From the NCBI RefSeq assembly GCF_022842145.1, contig NZ_JALHQD010000004.1:124001-188000 (forward strand): a stretch of 64,000 bases of DNA, read 5' to 3'. The notes beneath the pieces were generated by a model. That model saw nothing but the letters and a program-made list of their open reading frames with translations. It searched no databases and had not been told where the DNA came from. This DNA is from Tabrizicola sp. (GTDB taxonomy: Bacteria > Pseudomonadota > Alphaproteobacteria > Rhodobacterales > Rhodobacteraceae). The translations under genes and the position numbers were made by a program. This document shows, piece after piece, positions 37,341 to 46,458 of this stretch. How positions within the stretch are numbered: position 1 is the stretch's first letter; the number at the start of each line of letters is the position of its first letter.

Positions 37341-37790
37341 CTATGTAGTGAAAACCGTCCACCAACTGACAACCGTGACAACTGCGAAACACTATGGCTG
37401 CACTGCATAGCCAACCAGTCTCCAACGCAGCAATCTGAACTACGGCAGATCGACCGCTGCTCAAAATCGCGTTTCGCAAAGCGGATAGCATGGCCCGATT
37501 TTCCATGTCACCCAAGTTACACGAGACCGAAACGAGAGGTCAGATGCCCACCTTCTACAACAACTATGATGGTAACTGCGTCGAAAGCGCCGCAAGTCAA
37601 GGCAACCGGGAAATCGGATAGCTCATCATGTGGGAATGGTGGCCGCAGCCCAGTTAACGCTGCAATCTTGGGCGATCGCCCTGCAATAGAGCGCTCCTTT
37701 CGTTACATCTAATTGACGAGTGCCGGTTCTACTAACTGTTGTCCCCGGGCTCAGCGCCTGTCCTCAAACCTCATGAAAAGGCTGCAGAAC
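37341..37790. other. Intergenic region with one tiny ORF
   Basis: About 450 bases between divergent genes. The only coding hint is a 25-codon plus-strand frame (37544-37621) starting MPTFYNNYDGNCVES after a GAGAGG; it may be a leader or a gene fragment. The rest should hold the promoters of the AraC gene and the lipoprotein. Confidence 0.4.
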
Positions 37791-38111
37791 ATGAAGACAC
37801 CCTTTGCCATTGTCGCACTTTTCGGAGCGCTTGCGCTTTCGGCTTGTGTTGAACCCACGATGGACGCCACGGACGTCGGCAACACCGGCGGGAACCTGAC
37901 CGGAGCCACGGCCACCAACTGCAAGGCCGCCATCGCTCGGCAGGCAAACATTTCTGCGGGTGACGTTGCAATCTTCGATGTGGCCGAATCCGAGGCGGGC
38001 AACACGGCACAGGCAACCGTCGCCGGTGCGGAAGCGCCCTGGATCTGCCGGACCAACAGCAGCGGCAAGGTGCTGCAGGTCATGTACAGCGGGTCCGAAG
38101 GCAACCTCTGA
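37791..38111 (+). CDS. Small lipoprotein
   Basis: From ATG 37791 (MKTPFAIVALFGALAL) the product is 106 residues with a lipobox ALSAC, so Cys near residue 19 is lipidated. The mature domain has two cysteines (ATNCKAAI, PWICRTNS), likely one disulfide, and ends VMYSGSEGNL. The family of short secreted Rhodobacterales proteins with a C-terminal VMYxGSEG segment is known but has no function. An earlier in-frame ATG at 37773 adds six residues. A terminator hairpin follows. Confidence 0.7.
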   Translation: MKTPFAIVALFGALALSACVEPTMDATDVGNTGGNLTGATATNCKAAIARQANISAGDVAIFDVAESEAGNTAQATVAGAEAPWICRTNSSGKVLQVMYSGSEGNL

Positions 38112-38125
38112 TCCCAGCGCGCTTT

Positions 38126-38147
38126 GGGCGGCCCCAGCAGGCCGCCC
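38126..38147 (+). terminator. Terminator-like hairpin after the lipoprotein gene
   Basis: A perfect 8-bp stem (GGGCGGCC / GGCCGCCC) with a six-base CCAGCA loop begins 14 bases after the stop. The tail (GCAACCTTTCT) has only a weak T-run. Confidence 0.55.
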
Positions 38148-38217
38148 GCAACCTTTCTGACAGGCAGGGACCATTGCGTCTTCCTTCGGAAACCTAGTCT
38201 GCTTTGGGGGGAACAGA

Positions 38218-39108
38218 ATGCTGACTTTGCGCATACTTGCCGTGGTCCTTGCCGTCGGTGCGGGCGGCGTTACCGCTGCATCGGCCCAAGATCGGACCGA
38301 GCGTGTTACCTTTGCCGCCGGGGCCACCGGGACCATCGTCAGCGGTACGATCCGGGGCGAACGTGGGGTAAAATACGTTCTGGGCGCGTCAAAGGGTCAG
38401 CGCATGTCGGTGGACATGGCGACCAGCAATACCAGCGCCTATTTCAACATCCGCCGCAGCGGATCGGATGAGGCGGTCTACATCGGGTCGGTCAGCGGCA
38501 ACAGCACAACCGTCACCCTTCCGTCAGGTGGCGACTGGGTGGTTCAGGTCTATCTGACCCGCAATGCCGCGCGTCGTGGAGAGGTGGCGGACTACCGTCT
38601 GTCGATCAGCATCGAGGGTCGGGCAACGGCCTCCAAGCCACCGGCGGGCGGCGGCGATGCCGATGCCAGCGGGCCCGATTGGTGGGCCGTGGCGGGCGTG
38701 GGCGCAGGCGATCTGCTGAATGTGCGCGAGGGGCCGTCGACGCGGGACCGCATCATGGCGCGTGTCGGCAACGGCACAATCCTGCGCAATGGCGGCTGTG
38801 TCGGTGAAGGTCGCGCCCGCTGGTGCAAAGTTTCAGCGCCTGACGGCAGCTTCACAGGCTGGGCCTCGGGCGGGTTCCTGCGGGAATCCGGCGCCCCGGC
38901 TTCGGGGTCCACGCCCGCTTTGGCTTTGCTGCCAGAGCTTTGCCGCAGCGCCGTAGCGGTCGCAAATGGCTTGCCCATCCGGTCACTGACGGCCTATCCG
39001 CCGCAGCCCGCCGGACGCGGGTACGAAGTCTTTGTCCAAAGCACAGCCACCACCCGCGAATTCAACTGCCGTTTTGGTCCAAAGGGCAAGCTGCTTGGGA
39101 TCGACTGA
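38218..39108 (+). CDS. Secreted SH3-domain protein (paralogue 1)
   Basis: The 296-residue protein has a signal peptide (cut after AASAQ, near residue 24) and two parts. The N-terminal beta domain (FAAGATGTIVSGTIRG, SAYFNIRRSGSDEAVY) resembles g-type lysozyme inhibitor (PliG-like) folds. A bacterial SH3 domain follows (LLNVREGPSTRDRIMARVGNG, then WCKVSAPDGSFTGWASGGFL). The tail has cysteines (LCRSAVAV, FNCRFGP). A paralogue with the same order lies at 41994. It is probably periplasmic; a wall-binding or inhibitor role is inference. Confidence 0.75.
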   Translation: MLTLRILAVVLAVGAGGVTAASAQDRTERVTFAAGATGTIVSGTIRGERGVKYVLGASKGQRMSVDMATSNTSAYFNIRRSGSDEAVYIGSVSGNSTTVTLPSGGDWVVQVYLTRNAARRGEVADYRLSISIEGRATASKPPAGGGDADASGPDWWAVAGVGAGDLLNVREGPSTRDRIMARVGNGTILRNGGCVGEGRARWCKVSAPDGSFTGWASGGFLRESGAPASGSTPALALLPELCRSAVAVANGLPIRSLTAYPPQPAGRGYEVFVQSTATTREFNCRFGPKGKLLGID

Positions 39109-39228
39109 GAGTGCAGCCCGTTTCGCCTAGCGGATAGTGACCTTTCGACCGCCAATTTAGGCTTTGGGCCAAGTGGCCGAACCCTGATCTGCGACTGAGC
39201 ACACCAATCAACATGGGAGAGTTCGAAG

Positions 39229-39765
39229 ATGAAACTTGGATTTGTCGGGCTGGGGACAGCCGCCCTTTGTGTCCAGCTTTCTGCGGCGCCGGCAATGGCC
39301 GAGATGAGCCATGATGAAAAAGTGGCAGCTGCAGCTGCACTTCTCGGTATCGCCACCCTCCTGCACCACAAGAACCATTATACGGGCGGATATGCGCCGA
39401 TAAACGGTCAGGGCGCTGCCGATTTCGAAAGTTGCTATCGTGATGGCCTGCATGGTTACACCTACACCGAAAGCTCTCGCGACTGTGCCGAAGGCTGGCA
39501 GGCGGGCAACGCAGAGCGCGAAAAGAGCGTCGCCCATCGCCAGAACACGGGCGCTGATCAGAAAGCCCCGCCCATGGCGGTTAAGGGATGTGCTGCCCTG
39601 CTCGCAACGAACTTCGCGGTCAGTTCCCACCATGTCCATATCATCAAGGCCCGGTCGCCCAGCAAGCATGAATGGGAGATCGAGGCATCCGTCGGGCATG
39701 AACATATGGTCTGCACAATGCGCGATACTGGCGAGGTGATCTCGGCGCGTGGCGGTCGGCTGTAA
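39229..39765 (+). CDS. Secreted protein of unknown function
   Basis: The 178-residue product has a signal peptide ([13 protein letters not shown], cut after PAMA near residue 24) and a GGGAGAG-like ribosome-binding site upstream. The mature protein starts with a helix ([19 protein letters not shown]) and an HHKNHY histidine patch, then [18 protein letters not shown]. The C-terminal part ([24 protein letters not shown]) resembles the C-terminus of the secreted protein at 33755. I do not recognise a family. Confidence 0.68.
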   Translation: MKLGFVGLGTAALCVQLSAAPAMAEMSHDEKVAAAAALLGIATLLHHKNHYTGGYAPINGQGAADFESCYRDGLHGYTYTESSRDCAEGWQAGNAEREKSVAHRQNTGADQKAPPMAVKGCAALLATNFAVSSHHVHIIKARSPSKHEWEIEASVGHEHMVCTMRDTGEVISARGGRL

Positions 39766-39848
39766 GCCTTGGATGCCCACCAAGGGCGTCCGCAGCGGCG
39801 CCCTACCTCCTCGAAACTCCGCAGCTTCAGAACCTCAGGAAAATTGAA

Positions 39849-40538
39849 ATGATCCGTCCACTTGCCGCTGAGGCGTTTGGCACCTTCTGGCTGGTCCTTG
39901 GCGGCTGCGGCAGCGCGGTCCTGGCCGCAGCGTTCCCCGAGGTCGGCATCGGCCTTCTGGGCGTTTCGCTCGCTTTCGGTCTGACGGTGTTGACTATGGC
40001 CTATGCGGTCGGCGGCATATCTGGCGGGCATTTCAACCCGGCGGTCAGCCTTGGGTTGGCTTTGGCCGGCCGGTTCGAGATGCGCAGCCTGATCCCCTAT
40101 TGGGTCGCCCAGGTGGTGGGCGCAGTGGCCGCCGCCGCCGTGCTTTACCTCATCGTCGCGGGCAAGGCTGATTTTGTCGGTGGCGGTGGGTTCGCGTCCA
40201 ACGGCTACGGCATCGCGTCGCCAGGCGGGTTCAGCCTGACCTCTGCCCTTGTGACCGAAGTGGTGCTGACCGCCTTCTTCCTGATTGTGATCCTCGGGTC
40301 TACGTCAAAGACCGTGCCGGCAGGCTTTGCCCCCATCGCCATCGGGCTCTGCCTGACGCTGATCCACCTTGTCTCGATCCCGGTCACCAACACCTCGGTC
40401 AACCCAGCGCGGTCTACTGGAGTGGCCCTTTTTGCAGATGGTCCGGCGCTGGCGCAGGTGTGGCTGTTCTGGGCCGCCCCGCTGATAGGCGCGGCAATCG
40501 GTGCGCTGATTTGGCGGACATTGTTGTCGGACGACTGA
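39849..40538 (+). CDS. aqpZ: Aquaporin Z-type water channel
   Basis: The 229-residue MIP-family channel has six spans and both NPA boxes: [10 protein letters not shown] (about residue 60) and [10 protein letters not shown] (about residue 185). The selectivity filter residues fit AqpZ: Phe/His/Thr-like positions and the Arg of the second NPA-R. It would conduct water across the inner membrane. It is intact and typical in length. It stands alone, with a possible small secreted ORF after it. Confidence 0.92.
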   Translation: MIRPLAAEAFGTFWLVLGGCGSAVLAAAFPEVGIGLLGVSLAFGLTVLTMAYAVGGISGGHFNPAVSLGLALAGRFEMRSLIPYWVAQVVGAVAAAAVLYLIVAGKADFVGGGGFASNGYGIASPGGFSLTSALVTEVVLTAFFLIVILGSTSKTVPAGFAPIAIGLCLTLIHLVSIPVTNTSVNPARSTGVALFADGPALAQVWLFWAAPLIGAAIGALIWRTLLSDD

Positions 40539-40548
40539 AAAAACACCC

Positions 40549-40779
40549 ATGTGCGGAGGCACAACCATGCGGGCCATCGGGCCCCGAGGTTTTCTGACCG
40601 TACTTGCCATTCTGCTCGTCCGATCCGTCGCCCTGGCCGAAGACTTCACCGCGATACTCGACGCCTACGAACACGGTTTCAGTGACCCGGTAATAAAGCC
40701 CAACGCCATAGAACACCCCGCCGCCTGTCGACGTGAATCTTGCCCCAAACCTTCAGAAAAGATCCGGTTGGTGCTATAG
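40549..40779 (+). CDS. Possible small secreted ORF, 76 codons
   Basis: A plus-strand frame starting MRAIGPRGFLTVLAILLV (second Met) has a signal peptide with cut after VALA, then EDFTAILDAYEHGF before losing protein-like texture. The minus strand over its second half instead reads like beta-strands (VFYGVGLYYRV, FVGVEYRGEVF). One of the two readings may be a remnant. I cannot decide; the gene is weakly supported. Confidence 0.3.
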   Translation: MCGGTTMRAIGPRGFLTVLAILLVRSVALAEDFTAILDAYEHGFSDPVIKPNAIEHPAACRRESCPKPSEKIRLVL

Positions 40780-40931
40780 CCGAGAACTCCGTAGCAAAGT
40801 GCCGGCCCGGTGGAATATCCACACGACCCTTCAAATCCAGACAGTTGGCAGCACTGCTGCCATGATCGTCGCAGAAAGAAGCTTCTTGATCAGAAAGTTC
40901 CCTTAGCTTGAGTTAGAGAATTCAGGTCAGG

Positions 40932-41717
40932 TCACGTCTCGGGGTTCGCGTGCGTCGCGCTTATGTTTCGCATCAGCCACAACCCGTAGATGGCGTTGGG
41001 CAGGACAAGAAGAACCGGTACGAATTGAGTCAGCGTGCCTGGCTCAGCCATCGTAAGCGTTTCGGCCGGCAGGTCGCCGTGATGCATCCCGCCGGTGGCG
41101 CCCCCCACGGTAAAGGTCGCGAAGTCCCACAAAGCATGCACGATGATCGGCACCCACAGCGACCCGGTGCGCAGGCGTAAGGCAATGAACAGGATCCCGG
41201 ACAGGAACGCTGCCGACGATTGGATCAGCGCCTGCTTCAGGTCGCCCGTGACAAAGACGTTCAGACTGTGCATCGCACCGAAAACCACCGAGGTGAGCAA
41301 GACGGCAGGCCAAATCGATACTGTATGGCGAAACCCTTGAAAAACGGCACCGCGCAGCATCAATTCTTCGGAAAACCCGACGAAAAAACAGTTGATCGCG
41401 ATGAAGATGAGCACCGTTGCAGGCGGCAGTCCAAAGACGAAGGCAAAGCCCAGAGCGACAAGAATGTACAGCATCGGCAGCCACGCCAGACGCCAGTCAC
41501 GAAAGCTGGCCCACCGGTTCAGCCCGACATCGCTCCAGCCCTGCCAGTGACAGACCGCTAGAATAAACCCGGCTGCCGCCACCCAGGCCCAACCGATGCC
41601 CCGAGACACGGCCTCCTGCAAGGATATGTCGCCATCAGTGAACAGCTTGCCGGCAAAGACCGTGATCCCCAACCAGATCACCAGGGCGACAAGTGCAATT
41701 CCAAGCCGTTTGTTCAT
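40932..41717 (-). CDS. CPBP (CAAX-like) intramembrane metalloprotease
   Basis: The 261-residue polytopic membrane protein carries the CPBP signature: GFSEELMLRGAVFQGF (E-E-x3-R), then SVVFGAMHSLNVF (F-x3-H), and later IIVHALWDF (H-x3-D/N). Eight spans are predicted by eye. Family members cleave prenylated proteins in eukaryotes; in bacteria they often process or protect against bacteriocins. The substrate is unknown. It diverges from the SH3 paralogue at 41994. Confidence 0.82.
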   Translation of the reverse strand: MNKRLGIALVALVIWLGITVFAGKLFTDGDISLQEAVSRGIGWAWVAAAGFILAVCHWQGWSDVGLNRWASFRDWRLAWLPMLYILVALGFAFVFGLPPATVLIFIAINCFFVGFSEELMLRGAVFQGFRHTVSIWPAVLLTSVVFGAMHSLNVFVTGDLKQALIQSSAAFLSGILFIALRLRTGSLWVPIIVHALWDFATFTVGGATGGMHHGDLPAETLTMAEPGTLTQFVPVLLVLPNAIYGLWLMRNISATHANPET

Positions 41718-41993
41718 TCCTGCATCCTGGGTTCAGGGCCAACGCCATACCAAGGCCCGCAATTGCGAAGGCCCAGTCCGATCTCTCGGATATCTCCACC
41801 GTATACGTGGCCCAGCACCCCACTATCCTTTACGCGAAACGGACATCTTTCGCTGCAGGCAACTCGGTGGGATCGCGACCTCTCGGTCCCCCACTTCGTC
41901 TTTCGGATATCGCGATACCGTCGATGGCGTATCACTGATGGTTCAGGCCGACCCATTGCAAGCGGGCCAGCCATTCCGCAGGAGATGATGCCC

Positions 41994-42974
41994 ATGCGTC
42001 CTACGCGCCCGCTTTTCCCGCTTCTCACCACTGCGGCAATCTTAGTGGCTTTCGCGGTGGCCAGCCCTGCCCAGACAGTACGGACCGTGCCTGAGCCAGA
42101 AGCCGTAGCTGGCACAATCCTCATGGGCACTCTGAAGGGTGACGAGACAGCGGAGTATGTGATCGCCGGAGCCGCCGGGCAGACCCTTTCGGTCGATCTG
42201 TCTGCCGCCAACGCCAGCCTCTACTTCAACATCCTGCCGCAAGGCTCGGCCGAGGCGCTTTTCATCGGCGCTACCTCCGGCACTGTCGCCGATATTCCGC
42301 TGCCTGCAGCAGGCAACTACGTGGTTCAAGTCTACCTGATGCGCAACGCTGCGCGTCGGGATGAAGGTTCGACCTATGCACTGGGGATCGGCCTTGCTGG
42401 TGCCGATTTTGCCGACGGGCTGGCAGGCGGGCCAGACTGGTGGCAGGTGTCGGGTTTGGCCGAGGATGCGCTGAACATCCGCTTGGGTCCCGACACGCGA
42501 TACGACGTCGTCGGCAAGGCGCGCAACGGCGAGGTGATGCAGAACAAGGGCTGCCGGATGACTGGCCAAACGCGCTGGTGCAGCATCCGGATCGACGGAT
42601 CGGGCGTGGAGGGCTGGGCTGCCGGGAAGTACCTTACCGAAGCCGCCGCCCCTGCCGCGCCAGAGGTGCCAGCAGAGGGTCCGGTCGGCAACGGCACGCC
42701 TTTCGATGCGACTGGAACCGTCGACTGCGCCATGATTGCTGACACGGCGATGCGCAGTTGCCCATTTGGAGTCGTCCGTGATGGCCCCGGCAATGCGGGC
42801 GTCTGGATTGCCCTGGGGGATGGTGCAGAGCGCCAGATCCTTTTCGAAGGCGGCGCGCCGGTCGGGACCAATGCCGCCGCACCCCTGAACTTTGAAAAAT
42901 CGGGCGACATGTTCACCATCAGCATCGGAGAAGAACGCTACACTTTCCCCGAGGCTTTGGTGAACGGCGGCTAA
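41994..42974 (+). CDS. Secreted SH3-domain protein (paralogue 2)
   Basis: With the start at 41994 (MRPTRPLFPLL), preceded by AGGAGA eight bases upstream, the protein has 326 residues. A signal peptide is cut near residue 23 (VASPAQ). Domain order equals that of 38218: a beta domain (LMGTLKGDETAEYVIAGAAG, ASLYFNILPQGSAEALF), then SH3 (DALNIRLGPDTRYDVVGKARNG, RWCSIRIDGSGVEGWAAGKYL). A C-terminal extra region holds CAMIADTAMRSCPFG, a disulfide candidate. ATGs at 41985 and 41988 are less likely. Confidence 0.75.
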   Translation: MRPTRPLFPLLTTAAILVAFAVASPAQTVRTVPEPEAVAGTILMGTLKGDETAEYVIAGAAGQTLSVDLSAANASLYFNILPQGSAEALFIGATSGTVADIPLPAAGNYVVQVYLMRNAARRDEGSTYALGIGLAGADFADGLAGGPDWWQVSGLAEDALNIRLGPDTRYDVVGKARNGEVMQNKGCRMTGQTRWCSIRIDGSGVEGWAAGKYLTEAAAPAAPEVPAEGPVGNGTPFDATGTVDCAMIADTAMRSCPFGVVRDGPGNAGVWIALGDGAERQILFEGGAPVGTNAAAPLNFEKSGDMFTISIGEERYTFPEALVNGG

Positions 42975-43030
42975 GGGTTGCGTATCGCGGAACAAACCAG
43001 TGTCCACCCAGTCAAAGGCGTAACAGCTCC

Positions 43031-43504
43031 ATGCGCAATTACTCAAGATCGCTAGTGTCCGCCAGTCTGGGTCTGGCCCTGATCGCAACGGGGCTGCCGT
43101 CCCGAGCCGAAACACTGGCTTGGCCTGTTTATGCGACCGATGTGGATACCACGATCACCCGCCTTGTCGGTGAAATCGAGATCTTCCGCTTCACCGACGA
43201 GCAGTTGGCCATCCTTCGGGCGCTTGCCTACCAGGAGGGGGTGGAGGTCATCTGCCCGGGCTTCAAGACCGACTCGGACAAACGCATAGAATTCCTGTCA
43301 CAGATCGTACCGATGCGGGACGAAGACCTGAAGTACGCCTCGCATGAAAGCGTCTTGCTGCGGTCAGAGGTGATGTTCGCCTTCGGCACGCATTTTGGCG
43401 CGGCAATCGCCGTCGGCAAGGCCGACCCGACCGCCTTCTGTGCCAAGGCAGAGCTTGCCCGCAATGACCCCGCGCTGGTGGGACGGATATGGGTGCCCAA
43501 CTAA
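43031..43504 (+). CDS. Secreted protein of unknown function
   Basis: The 157-residue product has a signal peptide (SASLGLALIATGLPSRA, cut after SRAE near residue 27). The mature domain has two cysteines (VICPGFKT and AFCAKAEL), FTDEQLAILRALAYQEG, and ends VGRIWVPN. No family is recognised. It closes the run of secreted-protein genes that starts at 33755; the gap to the SH3 paralogue is only 56 bases, so they may be co-transcribed. Confidence 0.65.
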   Translation: MRNYSRSLVSASLGLALIATGLPSRAETLAWPVYATDVDTTITRLVGEIEIFRFTDEQLAILRALAYQEGVEVICPGFKTDSDKRIEFLSQIVPMRDEDLKYASHESVLLRSEVMFAFGTHFGAAIAVGKADPTAFCAKAELARNDPALVGRIWVPN

Positions 43505-43550
43505 CGAATGTAAGATTGCTTGTTTCAGGGACAGACTCTGGCGATCCAGT

Positions 43551-43878
43551 TTAGACCTTGGTTCCGAGCCCGACGGCCACGAACCGGGCCCGCTGTCGCG
43601 CAGGGCAAGCAGGAACGCAGCGTAGCGCGAGACCCAGTCCAACTTTGCGATCACAAGCGTCGCACCCGTGACCTTCGCAAGGTGCAGCGCCTTCATGAGT
43701 TCCGGCCGGTCGGCCTTTCGCCCGCTCTCGACCTCCATGAACCGGCCAGAACCTCGGCTCCGCGCAAGGCCGCAAAGTCCTCGATCAGCTTGCGCTGCGC
43801 TTCGAGCTCAAGTCCGCCCGCGCCCTGTCTCGAAGTCGACACCCGCTCGTAGGCCACCAGCCGATGCAATCCCGCCAT
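43551..43878 (-). pseudogene. Serine recombinase (resolvase/invertase) N-terminal remnant
   Basis: The first frame begins MAGLHRLVAYERVSTSRQ (catalytic Ser in VSTS) and reaches LEAQRKLIEDFAALRGAEVL. A frameshift near 43745 continues as MEVESGRKADRPELMKALH and VTGATLVIAKLD. A further change gives SGARFVAVGLG before a stop at 43551. The C-terminal DNA-binding part is missing. The family resolves or inverts DNA at short dyads, and this copy is dead. A dyad at 43893-43924 lies just upstream of its start. Confidence 0.75.
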
Positions 43879-43892
43879 TCCCGCCCCCTGTA

Positions 43893-43924
43893 CACAACCG
43901 CCTAACGTTGGTTAGGTAGTTGTG
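43893..43924. promoter_or_regulatory. Interrupted inverted repeat upstream of the recombinase remnant
   Basis: CACAAC-CG-CCTAAC-GTTG-GTTAGG-TA-GTTGTG forms two nested 6-bp arms. It lies 15 bases upstream of the recombinase start (minus strand) and could be its recombination site or operator. The partner site for recombination is not seen in this window. Confidence 0.5.
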
Positions 43925-44003
43925 GACTCCGTGGAGATGAGACGGGATAGGACTGCAGGTCTAATTTGAAGCGCAAAGCGGACATATGCTCACATCGGCC
44001 AAG

Positions 44004-44056
44004 GTCCGCATTCCGCCCAAAGTGACCTAGCGATCGCTCTCGGCCCTAAGCTGCCA
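44004..44056 (+). repeat. 53-bp direct repeat, left copy (creatinine module)
   Basis: The sequence runs from GTCCGCATTCCGCCC to AAGCTGCCA and contains a perfect AGCGATCGCT palindrome. It matches 52896-52948 in the same orientation at 51 of 53 positions. The two copies bracket the creatinine-degradation genes. Confidence 0.88.
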
Positions 44057-44329
44057 TTCAATGCTGGCTGATGGCGCGGTCACCTGCGGCTCACCAACCC
44101 ATAGAATACGCGGCAGCTGCCTCCATCAACACGCAAGATCCGGGCTGCTTGGCTGAGATACTTTCAATCAGGTAGAAACTCAATGAGTGAAGCCTGCGCT
44201 GTAGGTTGGTGCGACGCCGACGCTCTTTCTCGAATTCTTAAATGGAAGGATTTTCAGAACAAATTTCAGGCTGCAGGCGCCGCAAAGTATGGTCCTCCCA
44301 ATGAATTCGCACCTTCCATGGGGGATCAA

Positions 44330-45544
44330 ATGACTGAAGACATGTTGCACGTGACGGAATGGCACAATGGGGACAAGGACTATTCCCCCTTTTCCGATGC
44401 CGAGATGAAGCGCAGGCAGGATGACGTGCGGGGCTGGATGGCTGCGAACAATGTCGACGCAGCGCTGTTCACGTCCTATCACTGCATCAACTACTACTCC
44501 GGCTGGCTCTACTGCTACTTCGGCCGCAAGTACGGCATGGTCATCACGCAGAACAATGCCACCACCATCTCGGCCGGGATCGACGGAGGTCAGCCCTGGC
44601 GGCGCAGCTTCGGCGGCAACATCACCTACACCGACTGGCGGCGCGACAACTTCTACCGCGCGGTGCGGCAGCTGACCCCGGGCGTCAAGCGGCTGGGAAT
44701 CGAGTTTGACCATGTGAACCTCGACTACCGCAAGGCGCTGGAAGCCGCCCTGCCAGGCGTAGAGTTCGTGGACATCGCCCAGCCCTCGATGTGGATGCGG
44801 TCGATCAAGTCGGCCGAGGAACACGCCCTCATCCGCACCGGCGCGCGCATCTGCGATGTGGGCGGCTGGGCCGTGGCGGGCGCCGTCAAGTCCGGTGTGC
44901 CGGAACATGAGGTCGCCATCGCTGGGACCAACGCGATGATCCGCGAGATCGCGAACTCCTTCCCCTTCGTCGAACTGATGGACACCTGGACTTGGTTCCA
45001 GTCCGGCATCAACACCGACGGGGCGCACAACCCGGTGACGAACAAGAAGGTTAAGTCGGGCGAGATCCTGTCCTTGAACACCTTCCCGATGATCTTCGGC
45101 TACTACACCGCGCTGGAAAGGACGCTGTTCTGCGACCACGTCGATGACGCGAGCCTGGACATCTGGGAGAAGAACGTCGCCGTCCACCGCCGGGGCCTCG
45201 ATCTCATCAAACCCGGCGCCAAGTGCAACGAGATCGCGCTGGAACTGAACGAAATGTACCGGCAGTGGGACCTTCTGAAGTACCGCTCATTCGGCTACGG
45301 CCATTCCTTCGGCGTCCTCAGCCACTACTACGGCCGCGAGGCTGGGGTGGAGCTGCGCGAGGATATCGAGACGGAACTGAAGCCGGGCATGGTCGTGTCG
45401 ATGGAGCCGATGGTGATGCTGCCTGAAGGTGTTCCGGGCGCGGGCGGCTACCGCGAGCACGACATCCTGATCGTGACCGAGACCGGGGCCGAGAACATCA
45501 CCGGCTTCCCCTTCGGACCCGAGCACAACATCATCAAGAACTGA
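44330..45544 (+). CDS. Creatinase (creatine amidinohydrolase, EC 3.5.3.3)
   Basis: This 404-residue enzyme hydrolyses creatine to sarcosine and urea. It aligns along its length with Pseudomonas creatinase as remembered. Examples are FTSYHCINYYSGWLYCYFGR, IDGGQPWRRSFGGN, the catalytic His233 in GINTDGAHNPV, FGYGHSFGVLSHYYGREAG and MEPMVMLPEGVPGAGGYREH. It is pita-bread fold but metal-free in the family. The start at 44330 follows GGGGGAT five bases upstream. A longer frame from 44183 adds 49 residues that do not belong to the family. A terminator at 45564 follows. Confidence 0.95.
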   Translation: MTEDMLHVTEWHNGDKDYSPFSDAEMKRRQDDVRGWMAANNVDAALFTSYHCINYYSGWLYCYFGRKYGMVITQNNATTISAGIDGGQPWRRSFGGNITYTDWRRDNFYRAVRQLTPGVKRLGIEFDHVNLDYRKALEAALPGVEFVDIAQPSMWMRSIKSAEEHALIRTGARICDVGGWAVAGAVKSGVPEHEVAIAGTNAMIREIANSFPFVELMDTWTWFQSGINTDGAHNPVTNKKVKSGEILSLNTFPMIFGYYTALERTLFCDHVDDASLDIWEKNVAVHRRGLDLIKPGAKCNEIALELNEMYRQWDLLKYRSFGYGHSFGVLSHYYGREAGVELREDIETELKPGMVVSMEPMVMLPEGVPGAGGYREHDILIVTETGAENITGFPFGPEHNIIKN

Positions 45545-45563
45545 TCCCGCAGAGGAGACGTCG

Positions 45564-45589
45564 AAAGGGGCCGGGTTTCCGGCCCCTTT
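45564..45589 (+). terminator. Terminator after creatinase
   Basis: An 11-bp stem (AAAGGGGCCGG / CCGGCCCCTTT) with a GTTT loop is followed by CCCTTTTT. It is a clear rho-independent terminator for the plus-strand creatinase gene. Confidence 0.88.
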
Positions 45590-45635
45590 CCCTTTTTGTA
45601 TCCGCCCGCAGCGTCAGCATTCGGCGTAAAGAAGA

Positions 45636-45653
45636 GGGGCCCCGAAGGGCCCC
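45636..45653 (-). terminator. Terminator after creatininase
   Basis: The 7-bp stem GGGGCCC / GGGCCCC with a CGAA loop is followed on the minus strand by TCTTCTTT, so it suits the convergent creatininase gene. Together with 45564 it separates the two convergent units. Confidence 0.72.
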
Positions 45654-45681
45654 AGGGGTTCACCGGGGAGTAAAATGAATG

Positions 45682-46458
45682 TCAGGCGAACTCGGTCCTC
45701 AGGGCATCGACAATTCCCTTGGTGCAAACCTCGAGCAGGATCTGCCCCTTCTCGGCCGAGGCGTCCTTGGGCGACGACAGCGTGCCGGAACAGGGCGTCC
45801 ATTCTGCCTTCACCGGGTAGACGTCATAGGGCGGGAAGGTCGCAGCCGGATGATCCATCGCGCGGTCGAGGTGGACGTGCTGGGGGTAAAGCGCCAGCAT
45901 CAGCGAGGTCTCCAGCACCCCGCCGTGTTCCACGTCCCAGCCGGGGAAGCCGCCGGGGTAAAGCTGGGCGATGGCCTCCTTGTGGACGAAGTCCCAGTAG
46001 GACAGGACCACGACCTTGAGGTCGGTGATCCCGTCCCAGCGCAGTTCGCGCAGCGCCAGGTCGATGCCTTCGATGATGAACCAGGAATTTTCGAAATGGC
46101 CGTTCACCATACAGATCTTGCGCACGCCGTGGCGGGCGAATTCCTTGACCACGTCCCGCAGCGCCGAGACGAGGGTCGCGCCATCCAGACTGGTCGTGCC
46201 CGGCAGATGATTGCCGCCGCCCGACTTCTGATGCGATTTGTAGCCGTAGGTTAAGGCGGGCGCGACCAGGGCGCCGATCTGGGGCGCGACGCGCCTGGCA
46301 AATTCGGTCGGCAGCAACACGTCGACATGCAGGGGCATGTGGTGGCCATGCTGCTCCATCGAGCCGAGGGGGATCAGGATCGGCGTCCCGCCATTGTGGA
46401 CCGCGGCGTGGTAGTCCGGCCAGGTCAGTTCCGAGGCGAAGGCAGTTTCGTGTTTCAT
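45682..46458 (-). CDS. Creatininase (creatinine amidohydrolase, EC 3.5.2.10)
   Basis: The 258-residue enzyme opens the creatinine ring to creatine. The metal ligands of the Pseudomonas enzyme are in place: Glu35 and His37 in GSMEQHGHH, Asp46 in HVDVLL, His121 and Glu123 in VNGHFEN. The substrate loop SYWDFVHKEA and the EHGGVLETSLML helix are also present. Length matches the family (about 259). The ATG at 46458 is preferred over a longer reading from 46509, which would enter the LysR-side control region. It runs convergent to creatinase and divergent from the LysR gene. Confidence 0.95.
   Translation of the reverse strand: MKHETAFASELTWPDYHAAVHNGGTPILIPLGSMEQHGHHMPLHVDVLLPTEFARRVAPQIGALVAPALTYGYKSHQKSGGGNHLPGTTSLDGATLVSALRDVVKEFARHGVRKICMVNGHFENSWFIIEGIDLALRELRWDGITDLKVVVLSYWDFVHKEAIAQLYPGGFPGWDVEHGGVLETSLMLALYPQHVHLDRAMDHPAATFPPYDVYPVKAEWTPCSGTLSSPKDASAEKGQILLEVCTKGIVDALRTEFA

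Noticed and set aside
40594-40733. Beta-strand-like minus-strand reading (VFYGVGLYYRV) opposite a plus-strand signal peptide
   Set aside because: Both readings overlap and neither is complete. The piece is too short to call a porin remnant.
44183-44329. N-terminal extension of creatinase from an upstream ATG at 44183
   Set aside because: The creatinase family begins near the start at 44330, which has a good GGGGGA ribosome-binding site. The extra 49 residues have no protein-like pattern and begin in the intergenic region.
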